Positions 13,750 to 25,158 are shown, counted from the stretch's first letter. The stretch: DNA of 64,000 bases from Ziziphus jujuba (GCF_031755915.1 NC_083385.1:139001-203000); one strand, 5' to 3'. The notes: generated by a model not told the origin, from the sequence alone. Numbers and translations are program-made.

Positions 13750-15224
13750 TTCCCCTCCTCTTGAAAAGGATTTGTCATCAAATCGAGATCATCACCTGCA
13801 GAAAAAGGAGTTAAATCAGCAATATTAAATGGAGCACTAACACTATACTCACCTATTAAATTAAGTTTGTAGGTATTCTCGTGAATCCGCTCCAAAACTT
13901 GAAATAGTCCATCCATAGGCGGCATGAGCTTTGACTTTCTTTGTTTAGGAAACCTTTCCTTTTGTAAGTGCAACCAAACCAATTCTCCTGGGTCAAACAC
14001 TATTACAACAAAATCTAGAAATACATGCTCATTATGGTAAAAATTACACTTTTTAAAGTTAGCAAACAATATTTCCCAAATTTTCAAATTGCCACTAAGT
14101 GAAGCTCTCAACAATGCAGATAAAGTTCTATGCAATAAAGACATCTTTAAATAAATATCTTTAAAATTCATGGTCAGCAATGATTGCTTATTCATAATTA
14201 CTTTATTAACATCACCAAAGCTAAGATAAAAATTTATATTTTTCCTTTCTTTTTCTTTCACACTCACGGATTCAATGGGTTTTACATCACTCTTGGCTTT
14301 TGCACCAAATTTCTCACTTTCAGGTTTAATATAATTTTTCCACTCAAACTGGGTTTTAGAAGACTTAACTTGGACAGCAAGCTCACATTTTTCCTCTTGA
14401 ATGGATGGTAGTCCACTTGGAATTTCATTTGGGAAGACATCTCCAAATTCCTTCAAAAGAGAAATCATTGAACTTGGCAATTCAAGTTCTTCAAAGTTAG
14501 TTTGATCATTAAAATAATTTCCTTTATAAATCATGACCAGCAAAGGTTTCTTACACTCAATAACCTTATTAATATCCCTTAAACTCAAATAAAAATTGCT
14601 ACTTAACCTTTCTTTTTTTTTTTCTTTTTCTTTTTTTTCCTTGGATTGGCGCAAACCTTCAGATTTTTCTTCCTTCTCCAAGCTCTCGGGTTTGCCACTT
14701 TCTTTCCCCTCTCTTTCGGTTTTTCCTTGATCTTTCCACTCAATATGAGCCTTAGAAACCTTACATTGATCAGCAACCTCATTCTTACCTTCTTGAAAGG
14801 ATGGTGAAGCCGTTGGTGCCATACTTGCTTTTTCCTTGAGCTTTTCGGCTTCTCTCCTTTGTTGCGTTTGTAATTGGTCTTTGTAAACCTCTTTAGGAGA
14901 TAATGGTTCCAGCTTGACCTTCTTCCCTTTAAACCTAAAAACAATACTATTTTTTCGACCAAAATGAGTAGCATCTTTGTCAAATTGCCATGGTCTACCT
15001 AATAGTATATGTCCAGCAATCATGGGTACAATATCACATAAAACTACATCCTCATATCTACCTATATTAAATTTTACTTTGGCTTGTTTGTTTACTTTCA
15101 TCTCACCACTATCATTAAGCCATTGTAATCTATATGGTTCAGGATGTTTTGTTGTTTTTAAGCCCAATTTATCAACTACAAGGTTACTTATTACATTAGT
15201 ACAACTCCCACTATCTACAATCAT
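13449..15224 (-). CDS. Element B protease plus scrambled pol-relic frame (591 codons open)
   Basis: The open frame begins inside the aspartic protease (MIVDSGSCTNVISNLVVDKL, DSG active-site motif; later GHILLGRPW). It continues through a Lys/Glu-rich linker that contains two related FYLS-D-NKVI-KK-LL-M units. It then shows an integrase-core relic ([19 protein letters not shown]), an RT relic (LFANFKKCNFYHNEHVFL) and the integrase C-terminus (VFDPGELVWLHLQKERFP, DGLFQVLERI). In element A these blocks occur in the order RT, integrase core, integrase C-terminus, so the arrangement here is non-collinear. The YFDD catalytic region, RNase H and DDE residues are missing. The frame continues upstream as B gag with only nonsense codons. 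It terminates inside the LTR. Confidence 0.88.
   Translation of the reverse strand: MIVDSGSCTNVISNLVVDKLGLKTTKHPEPYRLQWLNDSGEMKVNKQAKVKFNIGRYEDVVLCDIVPMIAGHILLGRPWQFDKDATHFGRKNSIVFRFKGKKVKLEPLSPKEVYKDQLQTQQRREAEKLKEKASMAPTASPSFQEGKNEVADQCKVSKAHIEWKDQGKTEREGKESGKPESLEKEEKSEGLRQSKEKKEKEKKKERLSSNFYLSLRDINKVIECKKPLLVMIYKGNYFNDQTNFEELELPSSMISLLKEFGDVFPNEIPSGLPSIQEEKCELAVQVKSSKTQFEWKNYIKPESEKFGAKAKSDVKPIESVSVKEKERKNINFYLSFGDVNKVIMNKQSLLTMNFKDIYLKMSLLHRTLSALLRASLSGNLKIWEILFANFKKCNFYHNEHVFLDFVVIVFDPGELVWLHLQKERFPKQRKSKLMPPMDGLFQVLERIHENTYKLNLIGEYSVSAPFNIADLTPFSAGDDLDLMTNPFQEEGNDMIPPEPAQPITRWGANPLRMRVGPITRAQAKKFKDNLAVIIQRINHNQEGMIMNKEPRPVLLIQALETGTDPGDGFGTFLESAKHEMVPMLYGSNTYA
13750..13762 (-). promoter_or_regulatory. 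Polypurine tract of element B
   Basis: AAGAGGAGGGGAA on the minus strand directly abuts the 3' LTR. This is the plus-strand DNA primer site used in reverse transcription. The same 13-mer precedes the 3' LTRs of A, G and D. Confidence 0.88.
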
Positions 15225-15920
15225 GCTATAAATTTTACCTTGTATTTCACAACGAGTGTGGAAGATGTTCTTGCGTTAAATTTGTTCTTCATCCTTGTAA
15301 ACAGCAAGTACCCTCCTTGAGACCAAATTTAGCTCAACATTTGATGTGTTTAATGGTTCGGCCTCATCATCAAGTCCTTCATCTTCTTGTTCGATTTCAG
15401 CCTCACTAGCCTCACTTTCGGATTCCACCTCTCCATTACCCTTAATTACCATTATCCTTCTATTCGGGCATTGGCTGGCTATGTGTCCTCTACCTTGGCA
15501 CTTGAAACAAATAATTTCTCTTGACTTTTGAGGTTTAGGTTCAGATTTTACCTCACCTTTAGTGGTTTGGGCAGATTCGGCTTTAAATTCTCTTCTTGGC
15601 CGATTGGTAGTTTCTTCACCAAGTTTCGACTTCAGCTTGCTTTCATAAGTGGAATTGTTTTTCTAGCCACTTGAACTTGTCCTTCCACTGATAGAAACTC
15701 CTGCAAACCGTGTGCTAACACCCCTCCTCTTGAATTGGTTCTCAAGCTTAATTGCTACATGCAACATCTCCTCTAATTCCAAGTATTGTTGTAATTCAAG
15801 CTGGTTGGCAATGTCACGGTTCAAACCACCAAGAAATCTCGCCATTGTTGCCTCCCTATCCTCATTCATATTCAGCCTCATCATGAGCATCTCCATCTCT
15901 TTGTAATAATCCTCCACGGA
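15225..15920 (-). pseudogene. Element B gag 3' part with zinc knuckle
   Basis: This continues the gag frame interrupted by element A: SVEDYYKEMEMLMMRLN, ATMARFLGGLNRDIANQLEL, AIKLENQFKRRG, then a CCHC knuckle CFKCQGRGHIASQC at 15468-15509 (C-x2-C-x4-H-x4-C, all ligands present), which packages element RNA. In-frame TAG at 15663-15665 and TAA at 15276-15278 are the only breaks, and the frame is the same as in the downstream protease. Confidence 0.9.
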
Positions 15921-15925
15921 TCTAC
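15921..15925. repeat. Target-site duplication, left copy for element A (tctac)
   Basis: tctac here against cctac at 23276-23280. The gag of related elements has the c, so the left copy carries one C-to-T change after insertion. Confidence 0.8.
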
Positions 15926-16927
15926 TGATGCGAACCTGCCCGAGCTCGCACAATCGACAACTCACTGGGGTACTGATCCGATACGGATGAAGACTGGACC
16001 GATCATTAGGGCTCAAGCTAAGAGGTTTAAGGACAACCTTGCTGTCTTTATCCAGAAAGTAATTCATTCTCAAAAGGGCTTGTCCATACCTGAAGATAAA
16101 AGACCTGTTTTAAGTATCCAAGTGGTGGAGGCTGATACATCGGACACCCATACATCGGACATTTTATATCGGACACCCATGTCTCGGACATCTGATCTCG
16201 GACTTCGGACATCGGACGTAACTTAGCTCGGATAGACATCAGTTGTCTCAGATAGACATAAGTTAGCTCAGACAGACATCAGTTAGCTCGGAAAGACCAT
16301 AAGTTAGCTCGGACATCATGCAGACATAAGTTAGCTCGGTTGAAGACATAATTTAGCCTAGATGTCAAAGTCAACTCGTTACCTAATTTGCGATTGACTT
16401 TCTTTCTTTTTGGGTTTTTATTTATTTATTTTCTAGACAAATAACTTTAGGAAGGTTTTTATTTTATTCTTTTCAATGTAAATTAATTAATTCCTAATTT
16501 AATATAAAGGAATTAATTAATCAAACTTAGATTAGGAAAGGAAGTATAGTTTCGGCCAACTAGGTTTCTTTATGTGTGTGGCCGGTTTTACCTAGGATTT
16601 TTAGGGTTTATTTTTAATTCTTTCAAAGCCTATTTAAAAGGCTTATTTTTCAATAAGTACACAACTTTGATTTGATTAAGAAAATACTTGTGAGATTAAT
16701 TATCTCTTTGTTCTTTAAGAACACCTAAAACACCATTAGAGAATTGGTTGTTTTAGCTTGACTTATCAATAGGTTTTCCATCACCTATTGTGGTGTCTAC
16801 ATTATACCAAGGTTTCTAACCACAGGTTGGTTAGGGGTTGAGGTCCATTCCATTAGAACTTGAACTTAATTGAGATCCGGGCTAATATAATACGGGTTTA
16901 GGAGCAGGTCGTCCTAGGTTCGTATCA
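15926..16927 (+). repeat. Element A 5' LTR
   Basis: 1002 bp, TGATGCGAAC... to ...TTCGTATCA. It shares its first about 180 bp and its last about 550 bp with LTRs of B and G. The middle is replaced by short TCGGACA-rich repeats and a roughly 20-bp minisatellite. A TATA-like GCCTATTTAAAAGGC lies at 16628-16642. Confidence 0.92.
16219..16352 (+). repeat. Minisatellite in element A 5' LTR, about 20-bp unit
   Basis: About six imperfect copies of a unit like TTAGCTCGGACAGACATCAG, the later ones longer (21-27 bp). The 3' LTR (about 22577-22730) has one unit more. Just upstream (16137-16218) shorter TCGGACA-type repeats occur. Confidence 0.85.
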
Positions 16928-18087
16928 TTTTGTATAAGAGCCGAATTTTGTTCAGGTTTGATCTATCTTATTTTTCTTTATTTGTTTTTGTGTTATTCTA
17001 CAATTTTAGCATTAGGTTAAGGTTGCATCCATCCCATACACGTTCTGCATCTTAAAAATAAAAATAAAAAAAATTCATTCCTAGTTGAATTAGGATTTCC
17101 TAGTTTTATCGTATTTTTGTTTCCTAATTTGTTGGTTGTTTTTCATCATTGTTCTTGTTAATTTTGGTTTTTGTTGATTTTTCTTTGCTGTTTTAGTCTT
17201 AAATCTCTGCATTCATCTATTAAAAAAAAAAAAAAAGAGTTTGCAGCAACATTTAAAAAAAAAAAAAAACCGCTCATTTGTGTTTATTTGGAGATTACGG
17301 GTTTGGTGTTTGTTTTGTAGTTGGAATTGCAATTTTGGTAATTATTCTTGCTACTGCAGTTGTGTTTGATATTCAGTGAGTGAAAAAAAAAAAGGAAAAA
17401 AAAAAAAGAAGAAGAAAGCCGAATATAAAAAATATATATATATTGGTTTGTTGAAAATTGGTGTTGAAGTTTGTTGCTGGAAATTTCTTGTAACTGCTGC
17501 TGTGTTGATTATTTATTCCATATTTGCAGTTTCTGGAGAGCTATTTTTGCTGCTGGATAATTGAGTTTGAGCGCTAAATTATTTGAATTAAAATTAGTTA
17601 AAGGAGTTGATACAAAACTTGAATTACAAGAACAATAACCAACACATTTCTATAATTTTGTTCTCTTTGATTCTTGTTCGTATTTGAATTTCTTTTTTTC
17701 TAGAATTTTATTCTTGAACTCATAATATATTACCATCTGGTCCAGTTCTTCAAAATTCCAAATTTTTCTCATTAATTTGCTTTATTTTGTCTAGAAAAAC
17801 AGAAAATAGGTATTTTCATTCCGTTCGGTATTTGTTTATTTTTGCTTACTGTTTTGTTGATAAGTTTAATTAAAACATACTAGTGATCTAATTGCTGTTT
17901 TGTGGGTGTTTTAATTAGAACTTTGAGATAACTCATTGAGTGGAAAAAGGAAAGAGTGTGTGAGCTTAAAAGAGGGTAAAAGCCGAAACTAGTGTGCAAA
18001 CACGAGTGTCGAGACCTTGTTTGAGTGAAACACGTGAGGGAGTGAATATTGTGAGGATTTATTTTATTTTTGCAGTATTTTACTAAC
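16928..18087 (+). other. Element A leader (decayed primer site to gag start)
   Basis: Untranslated leader. The primer-binding site right after the LTR is decayed (TGTATAAGAGC instead of TGGTATCAGAGC). A-rich homopolymers occur near 17221-17275 and 17380-17430. The same leader is found in B, C, G and F. No gene. Confidence 0.8.
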
Positions 18088-19824
18088 ATGGAAGATTCTC
18101 GAATAAGAAGAGGAGATCCACCCTTGAGGATCAATGAGGAAGAGTCCGTAGCATTCCATGGCGATGCCCGAGCTACCGGGAGTGGAGACCAAGTGGACAT
18201 GAAAGCTGTTTTGGAGTCAATACAGCGGGTTAGTGCTCAAGTTGAGCATATGAATCAAAGAATGGGAAGGATAGAAGCCTCATAAGGAATGCCGTACACA
18301 AGAAATAGGCAAGAATTCCATGGAGGACAAGGCTGAGGACGAGGAGGTCGCGAGAGACCGAGAGAGGAATTTGATGAGGAGCCATTCGGTGGAGACTTTG
18401 AGGAAGGTATGGATGAAACTTTTGCTGTCCAAGATAGAGCTGGGCATGGAAGATATAGGAGGGAAGATACAGATGATGATTTGGGAAATATCAAGGTTAA
18501 CATCCCACCTTTTATGGGTAAAAGTGATCCCGAAGCTTATTTGGAGTGGGACGAAAAGATGGAGATGATATTCGACTGCCATAATTATTCGGAGGGTAAG
18601 AAGGTGAAGTTGGCAGCAATGGAGTTTGGCCATTATGCACTCCAATGGTGGACAAATGAGCAAGGCACCCGGAGGAGAGTTGGTGATGACTTGATTACAA
18701 CATGGCGACAAATGAAAGGAGCCATGAGAAAGGGGTTTGTGCCATCACATTACCATAGGTTGCTGCATCAAAGGCTTCAATCTTTGTCTCAAGGAAGTAG
18801 GTCCGTGGAGGATTATTACAAAGAGATGGAGATGCTCATGATGAGGCTGAATATGAATGAGGATAGGGAGGCAACAATGGCGAGATTTCTTGGTGGTTTG
18901 AACCGTGACATTGCCAACCAGCTTGAATTGCAATAATACTTGGAGTTGGAGGAGATGTTGCGTGTTGCCATTAAGCTTGAGCACCAATTCAAGAGGAGGG
19001 GAGTATGATCACAGCTTGGAGGTGTTTCCAGCAGTGGGAGATTCAGTTCAAATGGCTGGAAAAACAATTCCACTTATGAAAGCAAGCTGAAGCCGAAACT
19101 TGGTGAATAAGCTACCAACCGGCCAAGAAGAGAATTTAAAGCCGAATCTGCCCAAGCCATTAAAGGTGAGGTAAAATTTGAACCTAAACCTCAAAAGTCA
19201 AGAGAAATGATCTATTTCAAGTGCCAAGGAAGAGGTCATATAGCCAGCAAATGCCCGAATAGAAGGATAATGGTAGTTAGGGGTAATGGAGAGGTGGAAT
19301 CCGAAAGTGAGGCTAGTGAGGCTAAAATCGAACAAAAGGATGAAGGACTTGATGATGAGGCCGAACCATTGAACACATCAAATGTTGAGCTAAATTTGGT
19401 CTCAAGGATGGTAGTTTTTGTTTACAAGGATGAAGAACAAATTCAGTGTGAGAACATCTTCCACACTTGTTGTGAAATACAAGGTAAAATTTGTAGCATG
19501 ATTATAGATAGTGGGAGTTGTACTAATGTAATAAGTAACCTTGTAGTAGATAAATTGGGCTTAAAAACAATAAAACATCCTGAACCATATAGATTAAAAT
19601 GGCTTAATGATAGTGGTGAGATTAAAGTAAACAAACAAGCCAAAGTAAAATTTAGTATAGGTAGATATGAGGATATAGTTTTATGTGATATTGTACCCAT
19701 GATTGCTGGACATATACTACTAGGTAGACCATGGCAATTTGATAAAGATGCTACTCCTTTTGGTCAAGAAAATAGTATTATAGGGGCAATCCCGAAGAAA
19801 CGAAGGAGCTGCAAAAACAGGTAA
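18088..19824 (+). pseudogene. Element A gag and protease, five in-frame stops
   Basis: One frame from the ATG at 18088: MEDSRIRRGDPP, capsid-like KVNIPPFMGKSDPEAYLEW and HYALQWWTNEQ, then RSVEDYYKEMEM. Stops lie at 18283, 18334, 18934, 19006 and 19108, several of them C-to-T type (CGA to TGA, CAA to TAA), without any frameshift. The zinc knuckle at about 19216 has lost its first Cys (YFKCQGRGHIASKC). The protease MIIDSGSCTNVISNL is intact. At about 19780 sequence jumps from the protease end to the start of RT, losing the linker present in B and G. Confidence 0.9.
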
Positions 19825-22579
19825 GTGATTTGCTTGATAAAGGATACATTCGTGAGAGTTTAAGTCCATGTGCTGTTCCTGTTTTGTTAATGCCAAAAAA
19901 AATGGTACATGGAGAATGTGTGTTGATTGTAGGGCTAAAAATAACATTACCATCAAATATAGACATCCCATTCCTAGATTAGATGATATGCTTGATGAGT
20001 TGCATGGTGCTTGCATGTTTACAAAAATTGATCTTAGGAGTGGTTATCATCAAATTAGGATGAAAGAAGGTGATGAATGGAAAACCGCATTCAAAACTAA
20101 ATATGGGCTGTATGAATGGTTAGTTATGCCTTTTGGATTATCCAATGCACCTAGTACTTTCATGAGGCTTATGAATCATGTAATGCGTCCATTTATTGGT
20201 AAATTTATGGTTGTTTATTTTGATGACATTCTAATATATAGCCGAAATTTGGATGACCATGCGGATCAACTTAGGCAAGTTTTGCAAGTTCGTAGAAAGG
20301 AAAGATTGTTTACTAACATTAAAAAATGTGAATTTTGCAAAGATGAGCTTGTGTTTCTAGGATTTGTAGTAAGTGCTGCAGGAATCAAAGTTGACCAAGC
20401 TAAGGTGAAAGCAATTCAAGAGTGGCCGGTTCCTACTTCTATCACCCAAATGAGGAGCTTTCATGGCTTGGCAAGCTTTTATATAAGATTTGTCAAGGAT
20501 TTTAGTACCATAGCAGCACTATTGAATGAAGTTGTCAAGAAGAATGTCGGCTTTAAATGGGGGGAAGTACAAGAAAAATCTTTTAATTTGTTGAAAGAAA
20601 AATTGTGTAATGCACCTTTGTTAGTTTTGCCAAATTTTTCTAAGACTTTTGAAATTGAGTGTGATGCTTCGGGTGTAGGTATTGGAGCTGTCTTAATGCA
20701 AGAAGGAAGACCCATAGCCTACTTTAGTGAAAAATTAAATGGAGCTGCCCTAAACTACCCGACTTATGACAAGGAGATGTATGCTTTGGTGAGGGCTTTG
20801 GAGACGTGGCAGCATTATCTCATGCCAAAGGAGTTTCTAATTCATACGGATCATGAGTCTTTGAAGCATATTAAGGGTCAAGGAAAGCTCAACCGAAGGC
20901 ATGCCAAGTGGATTGAATTTATTGAAACCTTTCCATATGTGATCCGCTACAAAAAAGGTAAGGAAAATGTGGTTGCCGATGCATTATCCCGAAGGTATGT
21001 ACTCTTTTCTACCTTAGATGCTAGATTGCTTGGATTTGAACAATTGAAAGAACTTAATGAGCATGATAGTGACTTTGGAGAAATTTTTAGAACCTGTGTG
21101 AAACATGGATTTAATAAATTTTACATATTTTAGGGATATTTGTTTAAGGAAAACAAACTTTGTGTGCCTAATTGTAGCATTAGGGAATTATTGGTTCGGG
21201 AAGGACATGGGGGTGGTTTAATGGGTCATTTTGGTGTTTTAAAAACTTTATCCTTGCTACAAGAACATTTTTATTGGCCTAGCATGAGGAGAGATGTTGA
21301 GAGAATTTGTAAAAGATGTTTGAAGTGTCGAAAAACAAAATCAACATTGAAGCCGCATGGATTGTATAAGCCTTTGCCGATTCCTACCTATCCTTGGGTA
21401 GATTTGTCTATGGATTTTATTCTTGGGTTGCCTAGGTCAAGGATAGGTAAGGATTCAATATTTGTTGTAGTAGATAGGTTTTCTAATATGGCACATTTTA
21501 TTGCATGTAACAAAACTGATGATGCATCCAATATTGCTAATTTATTTTTCAAGGAAATTGTGAGATTGCATGGAATGCCAAGAACTATTGTTTCGGATAG
21601 GGATGCTAAGTTCTTAAGCTATTTTTGGAAAACTTTGTGGGCTAAATTAGGTATTAAGCTTTTATTTTCAACTACTTGTCATCCACAAACTGATGGACAA
21701 ACTGAAGTAGTAAATAGAACCTTGTCTGCATTGTTGAGAGCATTAATTAGTAGAAATTTAAGAACTTGGGAAGAATGTTTGCCACATGTTGAATTTGCAT
21801 ATAATAGGTCTTTACATTCAGCAACTAAATTTACTCCATTTGAAATTGTTTATGGTTTTAATCCTTTGACTCCATTAGATTTAACACCTTTACCTTTAAG
21901 TGAGCGTGCTAATCTAGATGGAAAACAAAAAGCTGATTTTGTAAAGCAGATTCATGAGAAGACACGAGCAAATATTGAAAGGAAGACCAAGCAATATGCA
22001 AAGGTGGCTAATCAAGGCCGAAAATCAATGGTGTTTGAACCTGGAGATTGGGTGTGGCTGCATTTAAGGAAAGAAAGGTTTCTTGAACAAAGGAAATCCA
22101 AACTCATGCCAAGGGGCGATGGACCTTTTCAAGTTTTGGAAAGGATAAATGACAATGCCTACAAACTTGATTTATCGGGTGAGTATAGTGTTAGTGCCAC
22201 CTTTAATGTTGCTGATTTATCTCCTTTTGCTGCAGGTGATGAGTTTGATTTGAGGACAAATCCTTTTCAAGAGGAGGGGAATGATGCGAACCCGCCCGAG
22301 CTCGCACAACCGACAACTCACTGGGGTACTGATCTGATACGGATGAAGACTGGACCGATCACTAGGGCTCAAGCTAAGAGATTTAAGGACAACCTTGCTG
22401 CCTTTATCCAGAAAGTAATTCATTCCCAAAAGGGCTTGTCCATACCTAAAGATAAAAGATCTGTTTTAAGTATCCAAGTGGGGTGGAGGCTGATACATCG
22501 GACACCCATACATCGGACATTTTATATCGGACACCCATGTCTCGGACATCTGACCTTGAACTTCAGATATCGGGCGTAA
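19785..22579 (+). pseudogene. Element A reverse transcriptase, RNase H and integrase
   Basis: [53 protein letters not shown] and the catalytic [11 protein letters not shown]. RNase [40 protein letters not shown]. Integrase: a zinc-binding HHCC region ([11 protein letters not shown]...CKRCLKC), then catalytic Asp in MDFILGLP, Asp in VSDRDAKF and Glu in [11 protein letters not shown], and a GPF-type C-terminal motif ([11 protein letters not shown]). Breaks: a frameshift in an A-run at about 19900 and an in-frame TAG at 21131-21133 between RNase H and integrase. The frame ends 298 nt inside the 3' LTR. Confidence 0.95.
22269..22281 (+). promoter_or_regulatory. Polypurine tract of element A
   Basis: AAGAGGAGGGGAA directly before the 3' LTR, identical to the tract in B, G and D. 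Confidence 0.88.
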
Positions 22580-23275
22580 CTTAGCTCAGACAGACATCAG
22601 TTGTCTCGGACAAACATAAATTAGCTCGGACAGACATCAGTTAGCTCGGACAGACATCAGTTAGCTCGGAAAGACCATAAGTTAGCTCAGACATCAGGCA
22701 GACATAAGTTAGCTCGGTTGAAGACATAATTCAGCCTAGATGTCAAAGTCAACTCGTTACCTAATTTGCGATTGACTTTCTTTCTTTTTAAGTTTTTATT
22801 TATTTATTTTCTGGACAAATAACTTTAGGAAGATTTTTATTTTATTCTTTCCATTGTAAATTAATTAATTCCTAATTTAATATAAAGGAATTAATTAATC
22901 AAACTTAGATTAGGAAAGGAAGTATAGTTTCGGCCAACTAGGTATCTTTATGTGTGTGGCCGATTTTACCTAGGGTTTTTAGGGTTTATTTTGTTTCTTT
23001 CAAAGCCTATTTAAAAGGCTTATTTTTCAATAAGAACACAACTTTGATTTTATTAACAAAATACTTATGAGATTGATTATCTCTTTGAGAATTGGTTGTT
23101 TTAGCTTGACTTATCAATAGGTTTTCCATCCCCTATTGTGGCATCTACATTATACCAAGGTTTCTAACCACAGGTTGGTTAGGGGTTGAGGTCCATTCCA
23201 TTAGAACTTGAACTTAATTGAGATCCGGGCTAATATAATACCGGTTTAGGAGCAGGTCGTCCTAGGTTTGTATCA
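22282..23275 (+). repeat. Element A 3' LTR
   Basis: 994 bp, TG...CA. It differs from the 5' LTR by scattered substitutions, one extra minisatellite unit and loss of about 30 bp near 23085, so the element is not a recent insertion. Confidence 0.92.
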
Positions 23276-23280
23276 CCTAC
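23276..23280. repeat. Target-site duplication, right copy for element A (cctac)
   Basis: Matches the gag sequence expected at the insertion point. The pair is at 15921-15925. Confidence 0.85.
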
Positions 23281-23989
23281 TTCCTTGAGACAAAGATTGA
23301 AGCCTTTGATGCAGCAACCTATGGTAATTGGATGGCACAAACCGTTTCCTCATGGCTCCTTTCATTTGACGCCATGTCGAGATTAAATCATCACCAACTC
23401 TCCTTCGGGTATTTTGCTCATTCGTCCACCATTGGAGTGCATAATGTCCAAACTCCATTGCTGCCAACTTCACCTTATTACCTTCCGAATAGTTGTGCCA
23501 GTAAAAAATCATCTCCATTTTTTCTTCCCACTCCAAATAAGCTTCGGGATCACTTTTACCCATAAAAGGTGGGATGTTAACCTTGATATTTCCCAAATCA
23601 TCATCTGTATCTTCCCTCCTATATCTTCCATGGCCAGCTCTATCTTGGACAGCAAAAGTTTCGTCCATACCTTCCTCAAAGTCTCCACCAAATGGCTCCT
23701 CATCAAATTCCTCTCTCGGTCTCTTGCGACCTCCTAGTCCTCGGCCTTGCCCTCCATGGAATTCTTGCCTATTTCTTGTATTCGGCATTCCTTGTGAGGC
23801 TTTTATCCTTCCCATTCTTTGATTCATATGCTCAACTTGAGCACTAACCAGCTGTATTGACTCCAAAACAGCTCTCATGTCCACTTGGTCTCCACTCCCG
23901 GTAGCTCGGGCATCGCCATGTAATGCTACGGACTCTTCCTCATTGATCCTCAAGGGTGGATCTCCTCTTCATATTCTAGAATCTGCCAT
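23276..23989 (-). pseudogene. Element B gag 5' part
   Basis: Gag starts at 23989 (MADSRI), with an in-frame TGA at codon 7 (23969-23971), then INEEESVALHGDARATGSG, RKRPREEFDEEPFGGDF, KVNIPPFMGKSDPEAYLEW, HYALQWWTNEQ and FVPSNYHRLLHQRLQSLSQG. It is cut by element A after 238 codons, and the frame resumes exactly at 15920. Gag forms the virus-like particle of the element in the cytoplasm. Confidence 0.92.
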
Positions 23990-25144
23990 GTTAGTAAAAT
24001 ACTCCAAAAATAAAATAAATCCTCACAATATTCACTCCCTCACGTGTTTCACTCAAACAAGGTTTCGACACTAGTGTTTGCACACTAGTTTGGGCTTTTA
24101 CCCTCTTTTAAGCTCACACACTCTTGCCTTTTTCCACTCAATGAATTGTTTCAAAGTTCTAATTAAAACACCCACAAAACAGCAATTAGATCACTAGTAT
24201 GTTTTAATTAAACTTATCAACCAAACAGTAAGCAAAAATAAACAAATACCGAACGGAATGAAAATACCTATTTTCGGTTTTTCTAGACAAAATAAGCAAA
24301 TTAATGAGAAAACTTTGGAATTTTGAAGAACTGGACCAGATGGTAATATATTATGAGTTCAAGAATAAAATTCTAGAAAAAGAAATTCAAATATGAACAA
24401 GAATCAAAGAGAACAAAAATATAGAAAAGTTGTTCGTTGTTGTTCTTTGTAATTCAAGTTTTGTATCAATTCCTTTAACTAATTTTAATCCAAATAATTT
24501 AAGCACCCAAAATCCAAATATCCAGCAGCAAAAATAATTTCCCAGCAACTCAAATATTGAATAAATAATCAAAAAACCAGCAGCTCCAACAAATTTCCAG
24601 CAAACAAATCAAACTCCAACAAACCGAAACATTTTTTTTATTTTTTTTTTATTCGGCTTTACCTCTTCTTTCTTTTTTCTTTTTTTTTTCACTTACAGAA
24701 CATAAACAACTGCAGTACCCAGAGTAATTACCAAAATTGCAATTCCAACTCCAAAACAAACACCAAACCCATGACCTCCCAATCAAAAATTCAAATTGTG
24801 GGTTTTTTTTTTTTTTTTTTTTATATGTTGCTGCAAACCCTTCTTTTTTTTTTTTTTTTTTTGTAAATATATGAATTCAAATATTTAAGACTAAAACAGC
24901 AAAGGAAAATCAACAAAAACCAAAATTATCAAGAACAATGATGAAAAACAACCAACAAACTAGGAAACAAAAATACGATAAAACTAGGAAATCCTAATTC
25001 AACTAGGAATGAAATTTTTTTTTTTTTTTTAATGATGCAGAACGTGTATGATGATAGAAGCAACCTTAGCCTAATGCTAAAATTGCAGATTAACACAAAA
25101 ATAAATAAAGCAAAAAAAGATAGATCAAACCTGAACAAAATTTA
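23990..25144 (-). other. Element B leader
   Basis: Untranslated region between the primer site and the gag start. It contains long A/T homopolymers (24629-24695, 24805-24862, 25015-25030), counterparts of those in the G and A leaders. No gene. Confidence 0.85.
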
Positions 25145-25156
25145 GCTCTGATACCA
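25145..25156 (-). promoter_or_regulatory. Primer-binding site of element B
   Basis: TGGTATCAGAGC on the minus strand, two bases from the 5' LTR. It is complementary to the 3' end of initiator tRNA-Met, the usual primer of plant gypsy elements. Confidence 0.93.
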
Positions 25157-25158
25157 AA

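Larger units (their letters stand above)
15926..23275 (+). mobile_element. Element A: Ty3/gypsy LTR retrotransposon with full RT-RNase H-integrase
   Basis: A plus-strand element of 7350 bp inserted in the gag of B. LTRs are at 15926-16927 and 22282-23275, with a polypurine tract at 22269-22281, a decayed primer site after the 5' LTR and a 5-bp TSD with one mismatch. The internal region holds gag (five nonsense codons), protease, then after a deletion RT, RNase H and integrase. The RT-RNase H-integrase order is that of Ty3/gypsy (Metaviridae). I see no chromodomain and leave the clade open. Gag, leader and both LTR ends are close to those of B and G, making A the likely autonomous lineage for that family, but this copy is defective. 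Confidence 0.95.

Noticed and set aside
16137..16352. CRISPR-like array in the element A LTR
   Set aside because: Units are contiguous and imperfect without unique spacers, lie inside an LTR and recur in the other LTR. This is a minisatellite in a eukaryotic element.
17221..17430. A-runs as poly(A) tails of processed pseudogenes
   Set aside because: They occur at matching places in the leaders of A, B, C, G and F, so they are part of the element leader.
21140..22579. Chromodomain at the integrase C-terminus of element A
   Set aside because: After the GPF-type motif the frame goes to the polypurine tract and into the LTR. I see no aromatic-cage pattern of a chromodomain, so I do not assign a chromovirus clade.
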